Shown here in pieces: positions 1 through 7,899 of a DNA stretch of 36,602 bases. A program made the translations under genes and the position numbers. The notes beneath the pieces were generated by a model that saw only the letters and a list, made by a program, of their open reading frames with translations, made no database searches and was not told the origin of the DNA. Within the stretch, counting starts at the first letter, position 1. Each line of letters begins with the position of its first letter. Origin of the DNA: an uncultured Treponema sp. (GTDB lineage Bacteria > Spirochaetota > Spirochaetia > Treponematales > Treponemataceae); NCBI GenBank assembly GCA_945868875.1, contig CAMBMW010000006.1, positions 1 through 36,602 on the forward strand, given 5' to 3'.

Positions 1-37
1 ACATTGTTTATTTCATCTTCCATAAAATCCTTTTTTT

Positions 38-46
38 TGGTAAAAT
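38..46 (+). promoter_or_regulatory. Extended -10 promoter of purB
   Basis: TGG followed by TAAAAT forms an extended -10 element that ends 7 bases before the purB ATG. No convincing -35 box and no Shine-Dalgarno are present. Transcription would start at or next to the A of the ATG, giving a leaderless or nearly leaderless mRNA. The same layout recurs at several other genes in this window. Confidence 0.5.
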
Positions 47-53
47 TAATTTT

Positions 54-1478
54 ATGGAAACTCGTAATATTTTTGAAAATTTGTCTTGTATCGATCACAG
101 ATACTCTTTGTCGGAAGCCGATGTTTTTGCTGGCCTTTCTAAATATATTTCAGAAGAAGCTTCTATTCGTTCTTGTGCAAAATGCGAAGCAGCTCTTGTA
201 AAGGCTCATTTGAAGCTTCGCGGAAAACTGACTGACCAGATTGCTGCTGAACTTGATTCTGTTGCAGAAAATATTGATCCTCAGGAAGTTTATACAGAAG
301 AAGAAAAAACAAAACACAATATTCGTGCTCTTGTAAACGTAATGAAAACAAAAGTTAATGCTGAAATTGGACCTTTCATTCATTTGGGTGCAACTTCTGT
401 TGATATTCTTGACACTGCTTTAAGCTGCCGCATGCGCGATGTTACTCAAAATGTTGTTCTTCCAGAACTAAAAAAACTTGAAAACTATCTTTGTGATATT
501 GCTGAACGCGAATCCAGCACTCCGCAAGTTGGTCGTACTCACGGTCAGCATGCTGTTCCTATTACTTTTGGCTGGTCAATTGCTGAATTTGTAAGCAGAC
601 TTGGAAAATCAATTCTCCGCATTGAAGAACTTTCAAATCAACTTGTAGGAAAACTTGCTGGTCCTGTTGGTTCGTACAATGGTCCAAGTATGATTGTAAA
701 AGATCCTGAAGAATTAGAAAGAATGTATACATCTTATCTGGGCTTGCAGCCAAGTGAATATTCTAATCAGCTTGTTGAACCTGAATATGTTCTTCGCCTT
801 TTGCTTGAGATGAATGTTGCTTTTGGAATTATTGCTAATCTTGCTGATGATTTGCGCAATCTCCAGCGTTCAGAGATTGGTGAAGTTTTTGAATATTTTG
901 CTTCTACACAAGTTGGTTCTTCAACTATGCCTCAAAAACGAAATCCATGGAATTCTGAACACGTTAAATCTTTGTGGAAAGCTATGTGTCCGCGTGTTAT
1001 TACTTTCTATATGGATCAGATTTCTGAACATCAGCGTGATTTGACAAACTCTGCAAGTCAGCGTTTTATTGCTGATTATGTTTCAGGTTTTACAATGGCT
1101 GTTGCACGCATGAATAGTGTTGTAAAAGGTTTGCAGGCTGATAAAGAAGGAATGGCAAAAAATCTTCAGGGAGCTGGCGGAAAAGTAAAAGGTGGTGTTC
1201 TTGCTGAACCTGCTTACATTTTGCTTGGCGAAGCTGGATATAATGATGGTCATGAGATTATCCGTAATATAACATTGGAAGCTGAAAAATCTGGTAAAAC
1301 TTTCTTTGAAGTTCTCAAAACTCACGAAAAAGAATTTGCAGATATTACTGCTCAACTTGAAAAACTTGGAATTGAAAATCCTGCAAATTTCTTTGAAAAT
1401 CCTGCAAATTATTGTGGTCTTGCTGCTGTTAAATCTAAAAGACTTGCACAAAAATATCGTGATTTGATGAAAAAATAA
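54..1478 (+). CDS. purB: Adenylosuccinate lyase
   Basis: Cytoplasmic purine-biosynthesis enzyme of the fumarase/aspartase superfamily. It cleaves SAICAR to AICAR plus fumarate and adenylosuccinate to AMP plus fumarate. The protein is 474 residues, normal for the longer PurB group. The superfamily signature GSSTMPQKRNP lies about residues 289-299, and the catalytic-region motif VGRTHGQHAVP lies about 158-168. HLGATSVD, which precedes the catalytic helix, is at about 105-112. The ATG at 54 is preceded by a -10 box rather than a Shine-Dalgarno, so initiation may be leaderless. A hairpin terminator follows the gene, so it is probably transcribed alone. No key residue looks lost. Confidence 0.96.
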   Translation: METRNIFENLSCIDHRYSLSEADVFAGLSKYISEEASIRSCAKCEAALVKAHLKLRGKLTDQIAAELDSVAENIDPQEVYTEEEKTKHNIRALVNVMKTKVNAEIGPFIHLGATSVDILDTALSCRMRDVTQNVVLPELKKLENYLCDIAERESSTPQVGRTHGQHAVPITFGWSIAEFVSRLGKSILRIEELSNQLVGKLAGPVGSYNGPSMIVKDPEELERMYTSYLGLQPSEYSNQLVEPEYVLRLLLEMNVAFGIIANLADDLRNLQRSEIGEVFEYFASTQVGSSTMPQKRNPWNSEHVKSLWKAMCPRVITFYMDQISEHQRDLTNSASQRFIADYVSGFTMAVARMNSVVKGLQADKEGMAKNLQGAGGKVKGGVLAEPAYILLGEAGYNDGHEIIRNITLEAEKSGKTFFEVLKTHEKEFADITAQLEKLGIENPANFFENPANYCGLAAVKSKRLAQKYRDLMKK

Positions 1479-1493
1479 GTTTTCGATTGATGA

Positions 1494-1576
1494 CTCCACA
1501 GCGCACCGAGCATGGAGCCACCGCCGCAGGCGGGTCCGTAGGACTGAGCGGCTAGCGAATGGCGTAACGCGACTTG
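1494..1576. repeat. GC-rich intergenic element, possible dispersed repeat
   Basis: This block of about 80 bases is strikingly GC-rich between AT-rich genes. It includes a small perfect inverted repeat (CCGCC gca GGCGG) and the string TAGCGAATG at 1553-1561. TAGCGAATG recurs at 7996-8004, inside another structured intergenic stretch that shares the same order of landmarks (ATG, CCAC, GCGG, TAGCGAATG). It has no coding appearance. A dispersed intergenic repeat is the best guess. It lies inside the purB-proC gap, before the purB terminator hairpin, so it would be part of the purB transcript. Confidence 0.4.
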
Positions 1577-1630
1577 GAAGAAGAATTTTGCTGAAATCAT
1601 TAAAAAGCAGAAAATTTCTTCCATGTTTTT
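1575..1630 (+). terminator. Rho-independent terminator after purB
   Basis: Long imperfect hairpin: TGGAAGAA at 1575-1582 pairs with TTCTTCCA at 1616-1623. Inner AATTTT/AAAATT and GCT/AGC pairings follow, and a T-run lies at 1625-1629. It separates purB from proC. Confidence 0.6.
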
Positions 1631-1651
1631 GAATATTTAAATAGGAAGAAA

Positions 1652-2440
1652 ATGAACAATATTGGTTTTATTGGCATGGGAAATATGGCTCAAGCCATTG
1701 CGTCTGGTTTTTTGAAATCTGGCAAAATTAGTGGAAAAAATCTTTTTGCATATGCGCCAAATCAGGAAAAATTGCAGAAAAATGCTGAACTGATTGGTTT
1801 TTGTGCGGAAAAAAGTCTTGTGGATATGGTCAAAAAATGTGACACGTTGATTATCGGATGCAAACCGTATCAGATTGAAGGCGTGCTTGTCCAAATTGGC
1901 GAATTTCTGCCTGGTAAAGCGCTTGTTTCTGTTGCCGCTGGTTGGGTTCATTCTACTTTTTTTGAAATTCTTGGTGAAAAGGTTCGCATTCAGTGTATTA
2001 TGCCGAACACTCCTGCTATGGTTGGTGAAGGCGTGATGCTTTTTGAACAAAAAAATTCGCTTTTGCCGGATGAGCTTTCTGAATTGAAAGATTTGTTCAG
2101 TTCGCTGGGACTTGTGGAAATGCTTCCAACTGAGTTGATGGGAATTGGCGGTGCTGTAAGTGGCTGCGGTCCTGCATTTATGGATTTGATTATGGAAGCT
2201 TATGCTGATGCTGCTGTAAAATACGGCGTTTCGCGTGAAGTTGCTTACCGCATTGTTTCCCAGACTATGCTTGGAAGTGCAAAACTTCAGCAGGTTACTA
2301 AAAAGCATCCTGGTGTGTTAAAAGATGAAGTGTGTTCACCTCGAGGAACGACTATCCGCGGTGTAGATTCTCTTGAAAAAAACGGTGTTCGTGGAGCACT
2401 TATTTCGAGTATTGACGTGATTATGGATATGAAAAAGTAA
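1652..2440 (+). CDS. proC: Pyrroline-5-carboxylate reductase
   Basis: Final step of proline synthesis: NAD(P)H-dependent reduction of 1-pyrroline-5-carboxylate to L-proline in the cytoplasm. The protein is 262 residues, normal for ProC. The N-terminal Rossmann fold carries the dinucleotide motif GFIGMGNMAQAI (about 4-15), and MPNTPAMVGEG follows at about 117-127. The C-terminal family signature (about 163-246) includes SGCGPAF and SPRGTTIRG, with GTT contacting substrate in known structures. A Shine-Dalgarno (AGGAAG) sits 5 bases before the ATG. The gene is bracketed by hairpin terminators, so it is probably monocistronic. Confidence 0.96.
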   Translation: MNNIGFIGMGNMAQAIASGFLKSGKISGKNLFAYAPNQEKLQKNAELIGFCAEKSLVDMVKKCDTLIIGCKPYQIEGVLVQIGEFLPGKALVSVAAGWVHSTFFEILGEKVRIQCIMPNTPAMVGEGVMLFEQKNSLLPDELSELKDLFSSLGLVEMLPTELMGIGGAVSGCGPAFMDLIMEAYADAAVKYGVSREVAYRIVSQTMLGSAKLQQVTKKHPGVLKDEVCSPRGTTIRGVDSLEKNGVRGALISSIDVIMDMKK

Positions 2441-2490
2441 TCGAATTGTGTTGAAGGTTTAAATTATTGCATAAAAAAAATCTTTATTGC

Positions 2491-2524
2491 GTCCGCACAG
2501 AAATAAATCTGGCGGACTTTTTTT
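2491..2524 (+). terminator. Rho-independent terminator after proC
   Basis: GTCCGC (2491-2496) pairs with GCGGAC (2512-2517). An inner CAGA/TCTG stem closes an AATAAA loop, and seven T follow at 2518-2524. The T-run overlaps the metA stop codon, so proC termination is packed against the convergent gene. Confidence 0.88.
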
Positions 2525-3440
2525 ATTTGATTTCGTCGATTGCAAACGGTGTTGCCTGGTAAACGTAATAATTCAGCCAGTTTGAATAAAACAAATGGGC
2601 TGTTGCTCTCCAATAACTTGATGGCATTCTGTTTACGTTATTTGTGGGGAAATAGTTTTTTGGAAGCGGAACTTTCATTCCTTTTCCGATGTCGCGATAA
2701 TATTCTTCTGCCAAAGTTAAAGTGTCATATTCCAGGTGTCCTGTCATAAAAATTTCACGGTTGTCTTTTGATTTTATAATTGTAACGCCGGCTTCTGCAC
2801 TTTCTGCTAGAATTGTCAAATCAAAAACTTTTAGAACATCTTCTTTTTTGAGTGTTGTGTGACGGCTCTGAGGAATTGGAAAAGTGTCGTCAAAACCACG
2901 TAAAAGAGGTTCGCCTTCCACCGAACGTTCATTCATAAAAATGCCAGAAAGTTTTCTTTCAAGAGGATATTTTGGAATGCCATAATGATGATAAAGCCCT
3001 GCAAAACTTCCCCAGCAGACATAAAGTGTGGAAAAAACATTTTTTCTTGCATAATCCATAATCTGGCAAAGTTCTTCCCAATAGTCTACATCTTCAAAAG
3101 GAAGCTGTTCAACCGGCGCACCTGTAATTATCATTCCGTCGAATTTATGTTTAAAAACTTCGCTTGAAGGAATGTAAAACTTATCAAGGTAGGAATCATC
3201 TGTGTTTTTGCTCTGGTGATTTTCCATTCGCACAAGAGATATTTCAATCTGAAGCGGTGTATTTCCCAAAAGACGCAAAAGTTGTGTTTCTGTCACTTCT
3301 TTTGTGGGCATTAGATTTACAATTGCAATTTTTAGTGGACGAATATCTTGAGTGCTTGCCCGTTTTTCTGTCATCACAAAGATGTTTTCTTTTTCAAGAA
3401 TCGAGCAGGCTGGCAGTTCTGATTGAATTTTTATTGGCAT
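2523..3440 (-). CDS. metA: Homoserine O-acyltransferase (MetA family, probably acetyl-CoA specific)
   Basis: Activates L-homoserine by O-acylation at the entry to methionine synthesis, in the cytoplasm. The protein is 305 residues, the usual MetA length. The nucleophile is Cys142 in VCWGSFAG, and His235 and Glu237 lie in TGHLEYD, giving the family's full catalytic set. Residue 111 is Glu (GAPVE). Published work on the family links Glu111 to acetyl-CoA and Gly111 to succinyl-CoA, so O-acetylhomoserine is the likely product. The ATG is 6 bases after a TACAAT -10 box with no Shine-Dalgarno, suggesting a leaderless mRNA without a SAM riboswitch. It is divergent from the hydrolase gene and convergent with proC. 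Confidence 0.94.
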   Translation of the reverse strand: MPIKIQSELPACSILEKENIFVMTEKRASTQDIRPLKIAIVNLMPTKEVTETQLLRLLGNTPLQIEISLVRMENHQSKNTDDSYLDKFYIPSSEVFKHKFDGMIITGAPVEQLPFEDVDYWEELCQIMDYARKNVFSTLYVCWGSFAGLYHHYGIPKYPLERKLSGIFMNERSVEGEPLLRGFDDTFPIPQSRHTTLKKEDVLKVFDLTILAESAEAGVTIIKSKDNREIFMTGHLEYDTLTLAEEYYRDIGKGMKVPLPKNYFPTNNVNRMPSSYWRATAHLFYSNWLNYYVYQATPFAIDEIK

Positions 3441-3446
3441 GGTTGC

Positions 3447-3455
3447 ATTGTAGCA
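3447..3455 (-). promoter_or_regulatory. Extended -10 promoter of metA
   Basis: On the minus strand TGC plus TACAAT ends 6 bases before the metA ATG. The predicted start of transcription falls on the start codon. No good -35 and no ribosome-binding site are visible. Confidence 0.6.
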
Positions 3456-3470
3456 GAAAAAAAGAAAATT

Positions 3471-3479
3471 TGCTATAAT
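3471..3479 (+). promoter_or_regulatory. Extended -10 promoter of the hydrolase/U32 operon
   Basis: TGC plus a perfect TATAAT ends 8 bases before the ATG at 3488, and the interval is almost all T with no Shine-Dalgarno. It is back-to-back with the metA promoter in a 47-base gap, and both mRNAs are predicted to be leaderless or nearly so. Confidence 0.65.
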
Positions 3480-3487
3480 ATTTTTTT

Positions 3488-4504
3488 ATGGATATTGTAA
3501 ATGACAGAAAATCGGCAATAAAAAAAATTAAGACTTTGCTTTTCGGAGCAAAAGGAACGCCAAAATCAAATTATGAAGCTTTTCGTGCAAAAATTGATGA
3601 TGAGTTTAAAACTGTTTTTTTGCCAAACGGAGTGGAATGTTCTGAAAATAATTACGGCGGAGTTCTTTGCGATGTTCTTGCGCCCGAGATTTATTCTTCC
3701 AACAGAGTGATGATTTACATTCACGGCGGTTCTTTTGTGGGAGGTTCACGTGAAGCTTATAGAAGTTTTTGTTCTTCCCTTGCAACAAAATGTTTTTGTC
3801 GTGTTGTAGTTCCTGAATATCGGCTTGCGCCAGAGTTTCCTTATCCTGCTGCAAACGAAGATTTGCAAAATGTTTTTAAAAATCTTTTTACTGAAGAACA
3901 GGTTGCATGTGCTCTAAATGCAGAAAAAGGAGCAAAGCCAAAGCTTCCTGAAATTTTGATTGCGGCAGATGGAAGTGCGGCTAGTATTGCGTGTTCCTTA
4001 ATTTTTAATCTCCGCGACCGCTACCGAAACTGTATAAAAAAAATTATTTTATTTTCACCCTGGCTTGATTTTTCTGATAATTCCATCATTTTGAGTTCCA
4101 AAAAAAAATCTGATGAATTGATTACACCTGAAATCATCAGAAAATGTCGTGATATTTACACTTATAAATCAAATGCTTCAAATCCTTTTGTTTCTCCTCT
4201 TCTGGCCAGTGAGGAAGATTTTAAGAATTTTCCATCAGTTTTCATTCAGATGGGTGCAAAAGAAGTTTTGCTTGAGGATGCGAAAACTTTTAAGGAAAAG
4301 CTTAATAGAGCAGGAACAGAATGTGAACTTGATATTTGGCCAGATATGATGTTTATGTTTCAACTGGCAGATGAATTTTTGCATGAATCACATCTTGCAG
4401 TTGATAAAATTGGCAGAATGGTAACTGGTGTAAACAGTGGTGATGAAACTTTGCAGATAGAAAACAAGCCAAAACTTGAAAAAAGTTTGTATTCGGAGGC
4501 ATAA
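3488..4504 (+). CDS. Alpha/beta-hydrolase-like protein with degenerate catalytic triad
   Basis: 338-residue soluble protein of the hormone-sensitive-lipase-like (alpha/beta hydrolase fold-3) family. It shows the oxyanion-hole motif IHGGSF (about 78-83), the following PEYRLAPEFPYPAANED block (about 109-125) and a nucleophile-elbow-like DGSAA with Ser163. The usual pattern is GDSAGG. The acid position reads GAKEVLLED, with Glu259 where Asp is normal. The region that should hold the catalytic His (WPDMMFMF, about 284-291) has no His. It may therefore be a weak or non-catalytic member. The family is recognised from motifs; the substrate is unknown. The U32 gene starts 1 base after its stop, with its ribosome-binding site inside this gene, so the two are co-expressed. 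Confidence 0.75.
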   Translation: MDIVNDRKSAIKKIKTLLFGAKGTPKSNYEAFRAKIDDEFKTVFLPNGVECSENNYGGVLCDVLAPEIYSSNRVMIYIHGGSFVGGSREAYRSFCSSLATKCFCRVVVPEYRLAPEFPYPAANEDLQNVFKNLFTEEQVACALNAEKGAKPKLPEILIAADGSAASIACSLIFNLRDRYRNCIKKIILFSPWLDFSDNSIILSSKKKSDELITPEIIRKCRDIYTYKSNASNPFVSPLLASEEDFKNFPSVFIQMGAKEVLLEDAKTFKEKLNRAGTECELDIWPDMMFMFQLADEFLHESHLAVDKIGRMVTGVNSGDETLQIENKPKLEKSLYSEA

Positions 4505-4505
4505 A

Positions 4506-5999
4506 ATGGAACTTTTATCTCCTGCAGGAAATGTTGAAAAACTGAAATATGCTTATGCTTATGGTGCAGACGCTGCTTACATCGGACTCAAAAAATTTTC
4601 TCTGCGTGTCAAAGCTGATAATTTTTATGATGACGAATATAAAAAGGTAATAGAACTTAAAAAAAAATATCCACAAAAGCGTCTTCATTGTGCGCTGAAT
4701 ATTTCTTTTCATGATGAAGAAATTGATTCGCTGAAAGAAAATCTTGATTATTTTAAACAATACCCTATCGATGCTTTTATTGTGCAAGATATCGGGATTG
4801 TCCCTCTTTTACAAAAAGAATTTCCTCACGCCCAGCTGCATCTTTCTACTCAGGCAAGTTGTGTAAATTCCGAAGCTGTGAAAATGTATCAGAAAATGGG
4901 ATTTAGTCGTGTTGTTTTAGGACGCGAGATTTCTATAAACCAGATAAAAAGAATAAAAGATTCTGTTCCTGATATGGAGATTGAAACTTTTGTTCACGGA
5001 GCGATGTGCATTGCTTATGCTGGACGATGTTTGATGAGTGCGTATCTTACAGGTCGCAGCGCTCAAAGCGGATTTTGCAGTCACACTTGCCGCTGGAATT
5101 TCAATCTTTCTACTGATAAAGTTTCTGTACCTGATAAAAAAATTCTGACGCTGAAAGAAGCAAAAGAGATTGCACAAAGTGGTACACTTCAGATTGAAGA
5201 AGAACAGCGTCCAGGTGAATATTTTCCGATTTTTGAAGGAGAAGATTTTACAGCCATTTTATCTTCCAAAGATTTAAGGATGATTGAACATCTTGATGAT
5301 TTGAAAAAAGCTGGCGTTGATTCTTTGAAAATCGAAGGGCGCATGAAAAGCATTTATTACGTTGCAATGGTTACTCGTGCGTATCGAAAAGCTTTGGATG
5401 CATTGGATGGAAAAATTTCTGTTCAGCAGGCAAAACCATTCATCGATGAACTAGAAAATGTAAGTCACCGCGAAAGTACGACAGGTTTCTACTATAATAA
5501 AGCAGATGCGGACAAAACAACGATTGGTGCCAGCGACAGTAAATATCAACTTGCTGCCCAGATTGGTGAGCAGGTGCAGGGACAGACCTTTGAGGATTTG
5601 TATAACGAAGGTCAAAAAAGATATTCAGACTTTTGCGAAAACCTTGAGAAAATGCATCCTGCAGCACGTGAAGCCCGCCTTAAAGATTTGGAAATTCATA
5701 CTGACCGAAAACTAATTCCTTTTGAAAAAAAAGACGGCTGGAAGATGTATTACTGTACTGCAATGAACATGATTAAAGCTTCAGACGAAATAGAACTTGT
5801 TTCGCCTGATTTTTGCTGCATCAAAGTTTCACCTTCCGATTTTGAAATCATAAGTTTGGAAACAGGATTAAAACTCAACTGGATTTGCGATGGTCATCCG
5901 GCTGTGATTTATCTGAATCAAAAGTTACCTGAGGGAACTCTTCTAAGAACAATTGATCCAGATTACGTTGAAGGAAAAATTCGCGACACTGGAAGGTAA
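4506..5999 (+). CDS. U32 peptidase-family protein (TrhP/RlhA-like RNA hydroxylation factor)
   Basis: 497 residues. It begins MELLSPAGN and shows the AYGADAAYIG opening typical of the U32 family. The family signature region (about 158-190) contains VHGAMCIAYAGRCLMS followed by a Cys cluster (GFCSHTCRW). Conserved LKIEGRMKS lies at about 271-279. Members once called collagenases are now known, in Escherichia coli, to be RNA hydroxylation factors (TrhP for tRNA U34, RlhA for 23S rRNA). The tRNA role is the better guess here, but this is inference. The ATG at 4506 is chosen because GGAGG at 4495-4499 lies 6 bases upstream and the protein start matches the family. An in-frame ATG at 4476 would overlap the previous gene. 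The gene ends 4 bases from the end of the convergent relA. Confidence 0.85.
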   Translation: MELLSPAGNVEKLKYAYAYGADAAYIGLKKFSLRVKADNFYDDEYKKVIELKKKYPQKRLHCALNISFHDEEIDSLKENLDYFKQYPIDAFIVQDIGIVPLLQKEFPHAQLHLSTQASCVNSEAVKMYQKMGFSRVVLGREISINQIKRIKDSVPDMEIETFVHGAMCIAYAGRCLMSAYLTGRSAQSGFCSHTCRWNFNLSTDKVSVPDKKILTLKEAKEIAQSGTLQIEEEQRPGEYFPIFEGEDFTAILSSKDLRMIEHLDDLKKAGVDSLKIEGRMKSIYYVAMVTRAYRKALDALDGKISVQQAKPFIDELENVSHRESTTGFYYNKADADKTTIGASDSKYQLAAQIGEQVQGQTFEDLYNEGQKRYSDFCENLEKMHPAAREARLKDLEIHTDRKLIPFEKKDGWKMYYCTAMNMIKASDEIELVSPDFCCIKVSPSDFEIISLETGLKLNWICDGHPAVIYLNQKLPEGTLLRTIDPDYVEGKIRDTGR

Positions 6000-6003
6000 T
6001 TCA

Positions 6004-7809
6004 TTATTCATCTCCTTTATCCCATTGCACTTCCACAACCCTTGCTCCTTTATTTGGAATGCGGTGATAAATCAAACAATCTGCTTTGTGAATTGTGACA
6101 CCTTTTGAACGTGTTACATAACCTACAATAAGATCGGGATAATGAGGATGACAGCACTGCGCCAGATTGTAAAGTACATTTTTATCGCCTTGTACGAGAA
6201 CTTTACAGTTTTTTACAATCTGCGGCTGATCTTCTTTTTTTCCAGCTTTAGGACGTCGTTTTTGAGGAAATTTTTGTTCATTATTGTGACTTTGAGTGGC
6301 TAGAATTTCGGCTTCCTTTTGGAGCGTAATTTTTTCACTGAAAGTCGGGTCATTTGTCATGAGCCATGAATGAATTTTCTGATGTGCTTTCGAAGTTTTT
6401 ACAAGTTTAAGCTGATTTTCCGTCGGATGAGCCTGAGGATTTGTGATGATTTCGATAATCTGTGTATTCGCAAGAGGTTTTGAAAGTGGAATTATTTTTC
6501 CGTCCGCTTTTGCCGCAATTATTTTTTCACCGATTGCCGAATGAATTGAGTATGCAAAATCTATTGCTGTGGCGCCTGCCGGCAGTTTTCTTACATCCCC
6601 TTTTGGCGTAAAAACATAAATTTCATCGCCTAAAAGTTCATTTTTGAGAGTATTGAAAGTTGCTTCATCAGTGAGAGAATTTTCTTTAAACTGCTGCAAT
6701 TTGTTGAAAATATCAAGTTTATCAGCTTCTACTAAATCGTGGTTTGTCCCCTTTTTATAAAGCCAGTGAGATGCAATTCCGTGTTCTGCCATGTTATGCA
6801 TTTCGTAAGTGCGGATTTGAATTTCAAGAGGTTTTCCTTCACAAATCACAGTCGTGTGCAATGACTGATAACCGTTTGATTTTGGCATTGCAATATAGTC
6901 TTTGAAACGTCCGTCCATAGGTTTCCACAAACCGTGAACAATTCCAACCAAAGTGTAACATTCTGCCTGAGTATTGCACAAAATTCGCAAAGCAAGTAAA
7001 TCATAAAGTTCACTGGCCTCTTTGTTACGTTTGCGCATTTTTTGATAAATCGAATAAAAATGTTTTGCGCGGCTTTTTATCGTCACAGAAATTCCCATTT
7101 TTTCTGCCGATTTATAAATGCTGTTAACAGCCTTTTCAAGATAAGCAGCTCTTTCTTCCTGCGATTGCGAAACAATTTCTTCTATCTGTTTATACACTTT
7201 TGGATTAGTGTATTTCAAACTCATGTCTTCAAATTCATTTTTTTCTTTCTGCATTCCAAGTCGGTCTGCAAGCGGTGCCCAAATTTCAATAACCGCTTCA
7301 GCCAGTGCATGCTGCTGTTCTTTTTCCAGACTTGAAATGTTTCTGATGCGGTCAAGTCTGTCAGAAAGTGTAAGCAAAATTACTCTTGGATCATCACACA
7401 TTGCAAAAAGCATTTTTCTGATGGCGTCAGATTCGTGAAGCGTTTTGGAATTCATAGGAAGTGTGATGATTTTGTTTGTCGTAATTAAAATTTTTGCTAC
7501 ATTTTCACCAAACTCCTGTTTTATCATTTCTGGAGAAACTTCAAATTTATGAATTGGATGCAAGATTCCAGCGACAATTGTATCTGCATCAAGTCTATTT
7601 GCCGCAAGAATATAAGCAACTCTCAAAGGATGAAAATAATAAGGTTTTCCACATGCGCGAACAATTTTTTCTGTCTTTGAAATGAGTAAATCCCATGCTT
7701 TAGTGATTTTTTGTCTGTCAGAATCTGAATAAGAATCGTTCGTTTTAAAAAAATCAGAAAGTAATTCGGCAGGAGTTTTGTCCATTGGTAAATCAAATTC
7801 GTTTCTCAT
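6004..7809 (-). CDS. rel: RelA/SpoT-type (p)ppGpp synthetase with degenerate hydrolase domain
   Basis: Makes the stringent-response alarmone from ATP and GTP/GDP. Domains in order: a hydrolase-like domain (about 50-195), a synthetase (about 235-350), TGS (about 394-458) and a Zn-finger-like Cys/His segment (CCHPHYP) near the C-terminus. The synthetase keeps YSIYQKM, RFKDYIAMPKSNGYQSLHTT (about 301-320) and EIQIRT, so it looks active. RFKD is the motif of bifunctional enzymes. In the hydrolase part His60 is kept, but the HDxxED signature reads HPIHKF (84-89), so hydrolysis is probably lost. At 601 residues it is shorter than the usual ~720 and has no room for the C-terminal ACT domain. The Shine-Dalgarno is AAAGGTG. 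Whether a separate hydrolase exists cannot be seen here. Confidence 0.9.
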   Translation of the reverse strand: MRNEFDLPMDKTPAELLSDFFKTNDSYSDSDRQKITKAWDLLISKTEKIVRACGKPYYFHPLRVAYILAANRLDADTIVAGILHPIHKFEVSPEMIKQEFGENVAKILITTNKIITLPMNSKTLHESDAIRKMLFAMCDDPRVILLTLSDRLDRIRNISSLEKEQQHALAEAVIEIWAPLADRLGMQKEKNEFEDMSLKYTNPKVYKQIEEIVSQSQEERAAYLEKAVNSIYKSAEKMGISVTIKSRAKHFYSIYQKMRKRNKEASELYDLLALRILCNTQAECYTLVGIVHGLWKPMDGRFKDYIAMPKSNGYQSLHTTVICEGKPLEIQIRTYEMHNMAEHGIASHWLYKKGTNHDLVEADKLDIFNKLQQFKENSLTDEATFNTLKNELLGDEIYVFTPKGDVRKLPAGATAIDFAYSIHSAIGEKIIAAKADGKIIPLSKPLANTQIIEIITNPQAHPTENQLKLVKTSKAHQKIHSWLMTNDPTFSEKITLQKEAEILATQSHNNEQKFPQKRRPKAGKKEDQPQIVKNCKVLVQGDKNVLYNLAQCCHPHYPDLIVGYVTRSKGVTIHKADCLIYHRIPNKGARVVEVQWDKGDE

Positions 7810-7825
7810 ATTTTCACCTTTCTTA

Positions 7826-7834
7826 TTTATAACA
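7826..7834 (-). promoter_or_regulatory. Extended -10 promoter of rel
   Basis: On the minus strand TGT plus TATAAA lies 16 bases before the rel ATG. The -35 is weak. The predicted start leaves a leader of only about 10 bases that still contains part of the AAAGGTG ribosome-binding site. Confidence 0.45.
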
Positions 7835-7846
7835 ATTTTTTCTATT

Positions 7847-7861
7847 AAATAACAGTTATTT
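7847..7861. promoter_or_regulatory. 15-base perfect palindrome, candidate operator
   Basis: AAATAAC-A-GTTATTT sits between the divergent rel and tolC-operon promoters. It lies just upstream of the tolC-operon -35 (7863) and around the expected -35 of rel. The position and perfect symmetry suit a dimeric regulator. The regulator is unknown, and AT-rich DNA makes chance palindromes more likely. Confidence 0.35.
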
Positions 7862-7862
7862 T

Positions 7863-7892
7863 TTGAATTTTATTACAATTTTTTTGTATAAT
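7863..7892 (+). promoter_or_regulatory. Promoter of the efflux operon
   Basis: TTGAAT (7863-7868), an 18-base spacer and a perfect TATAAT (7887-7892). The predicted start near 7899 leaves a leader of roughly 150 bases before the TolC-like gene, unusually long for this window. Confidence 0.6.
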
Positions 7893-7899
7893 TAATAAT

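Noticed and set aside
1637-2308. Long minus-strand open frame opposite proC
   Set aside because: Ser/Asn/His/Phe-rich shadow translation of a well-recognised gene, with no ribosome-binding site.
4476-4505. Earlier in-frame ATG for the U32 gene
   Set aside because: It would overlap the previous gene by 29 bases and add residues not typical of the family; GGAGG is placed for the ATG at 4506.
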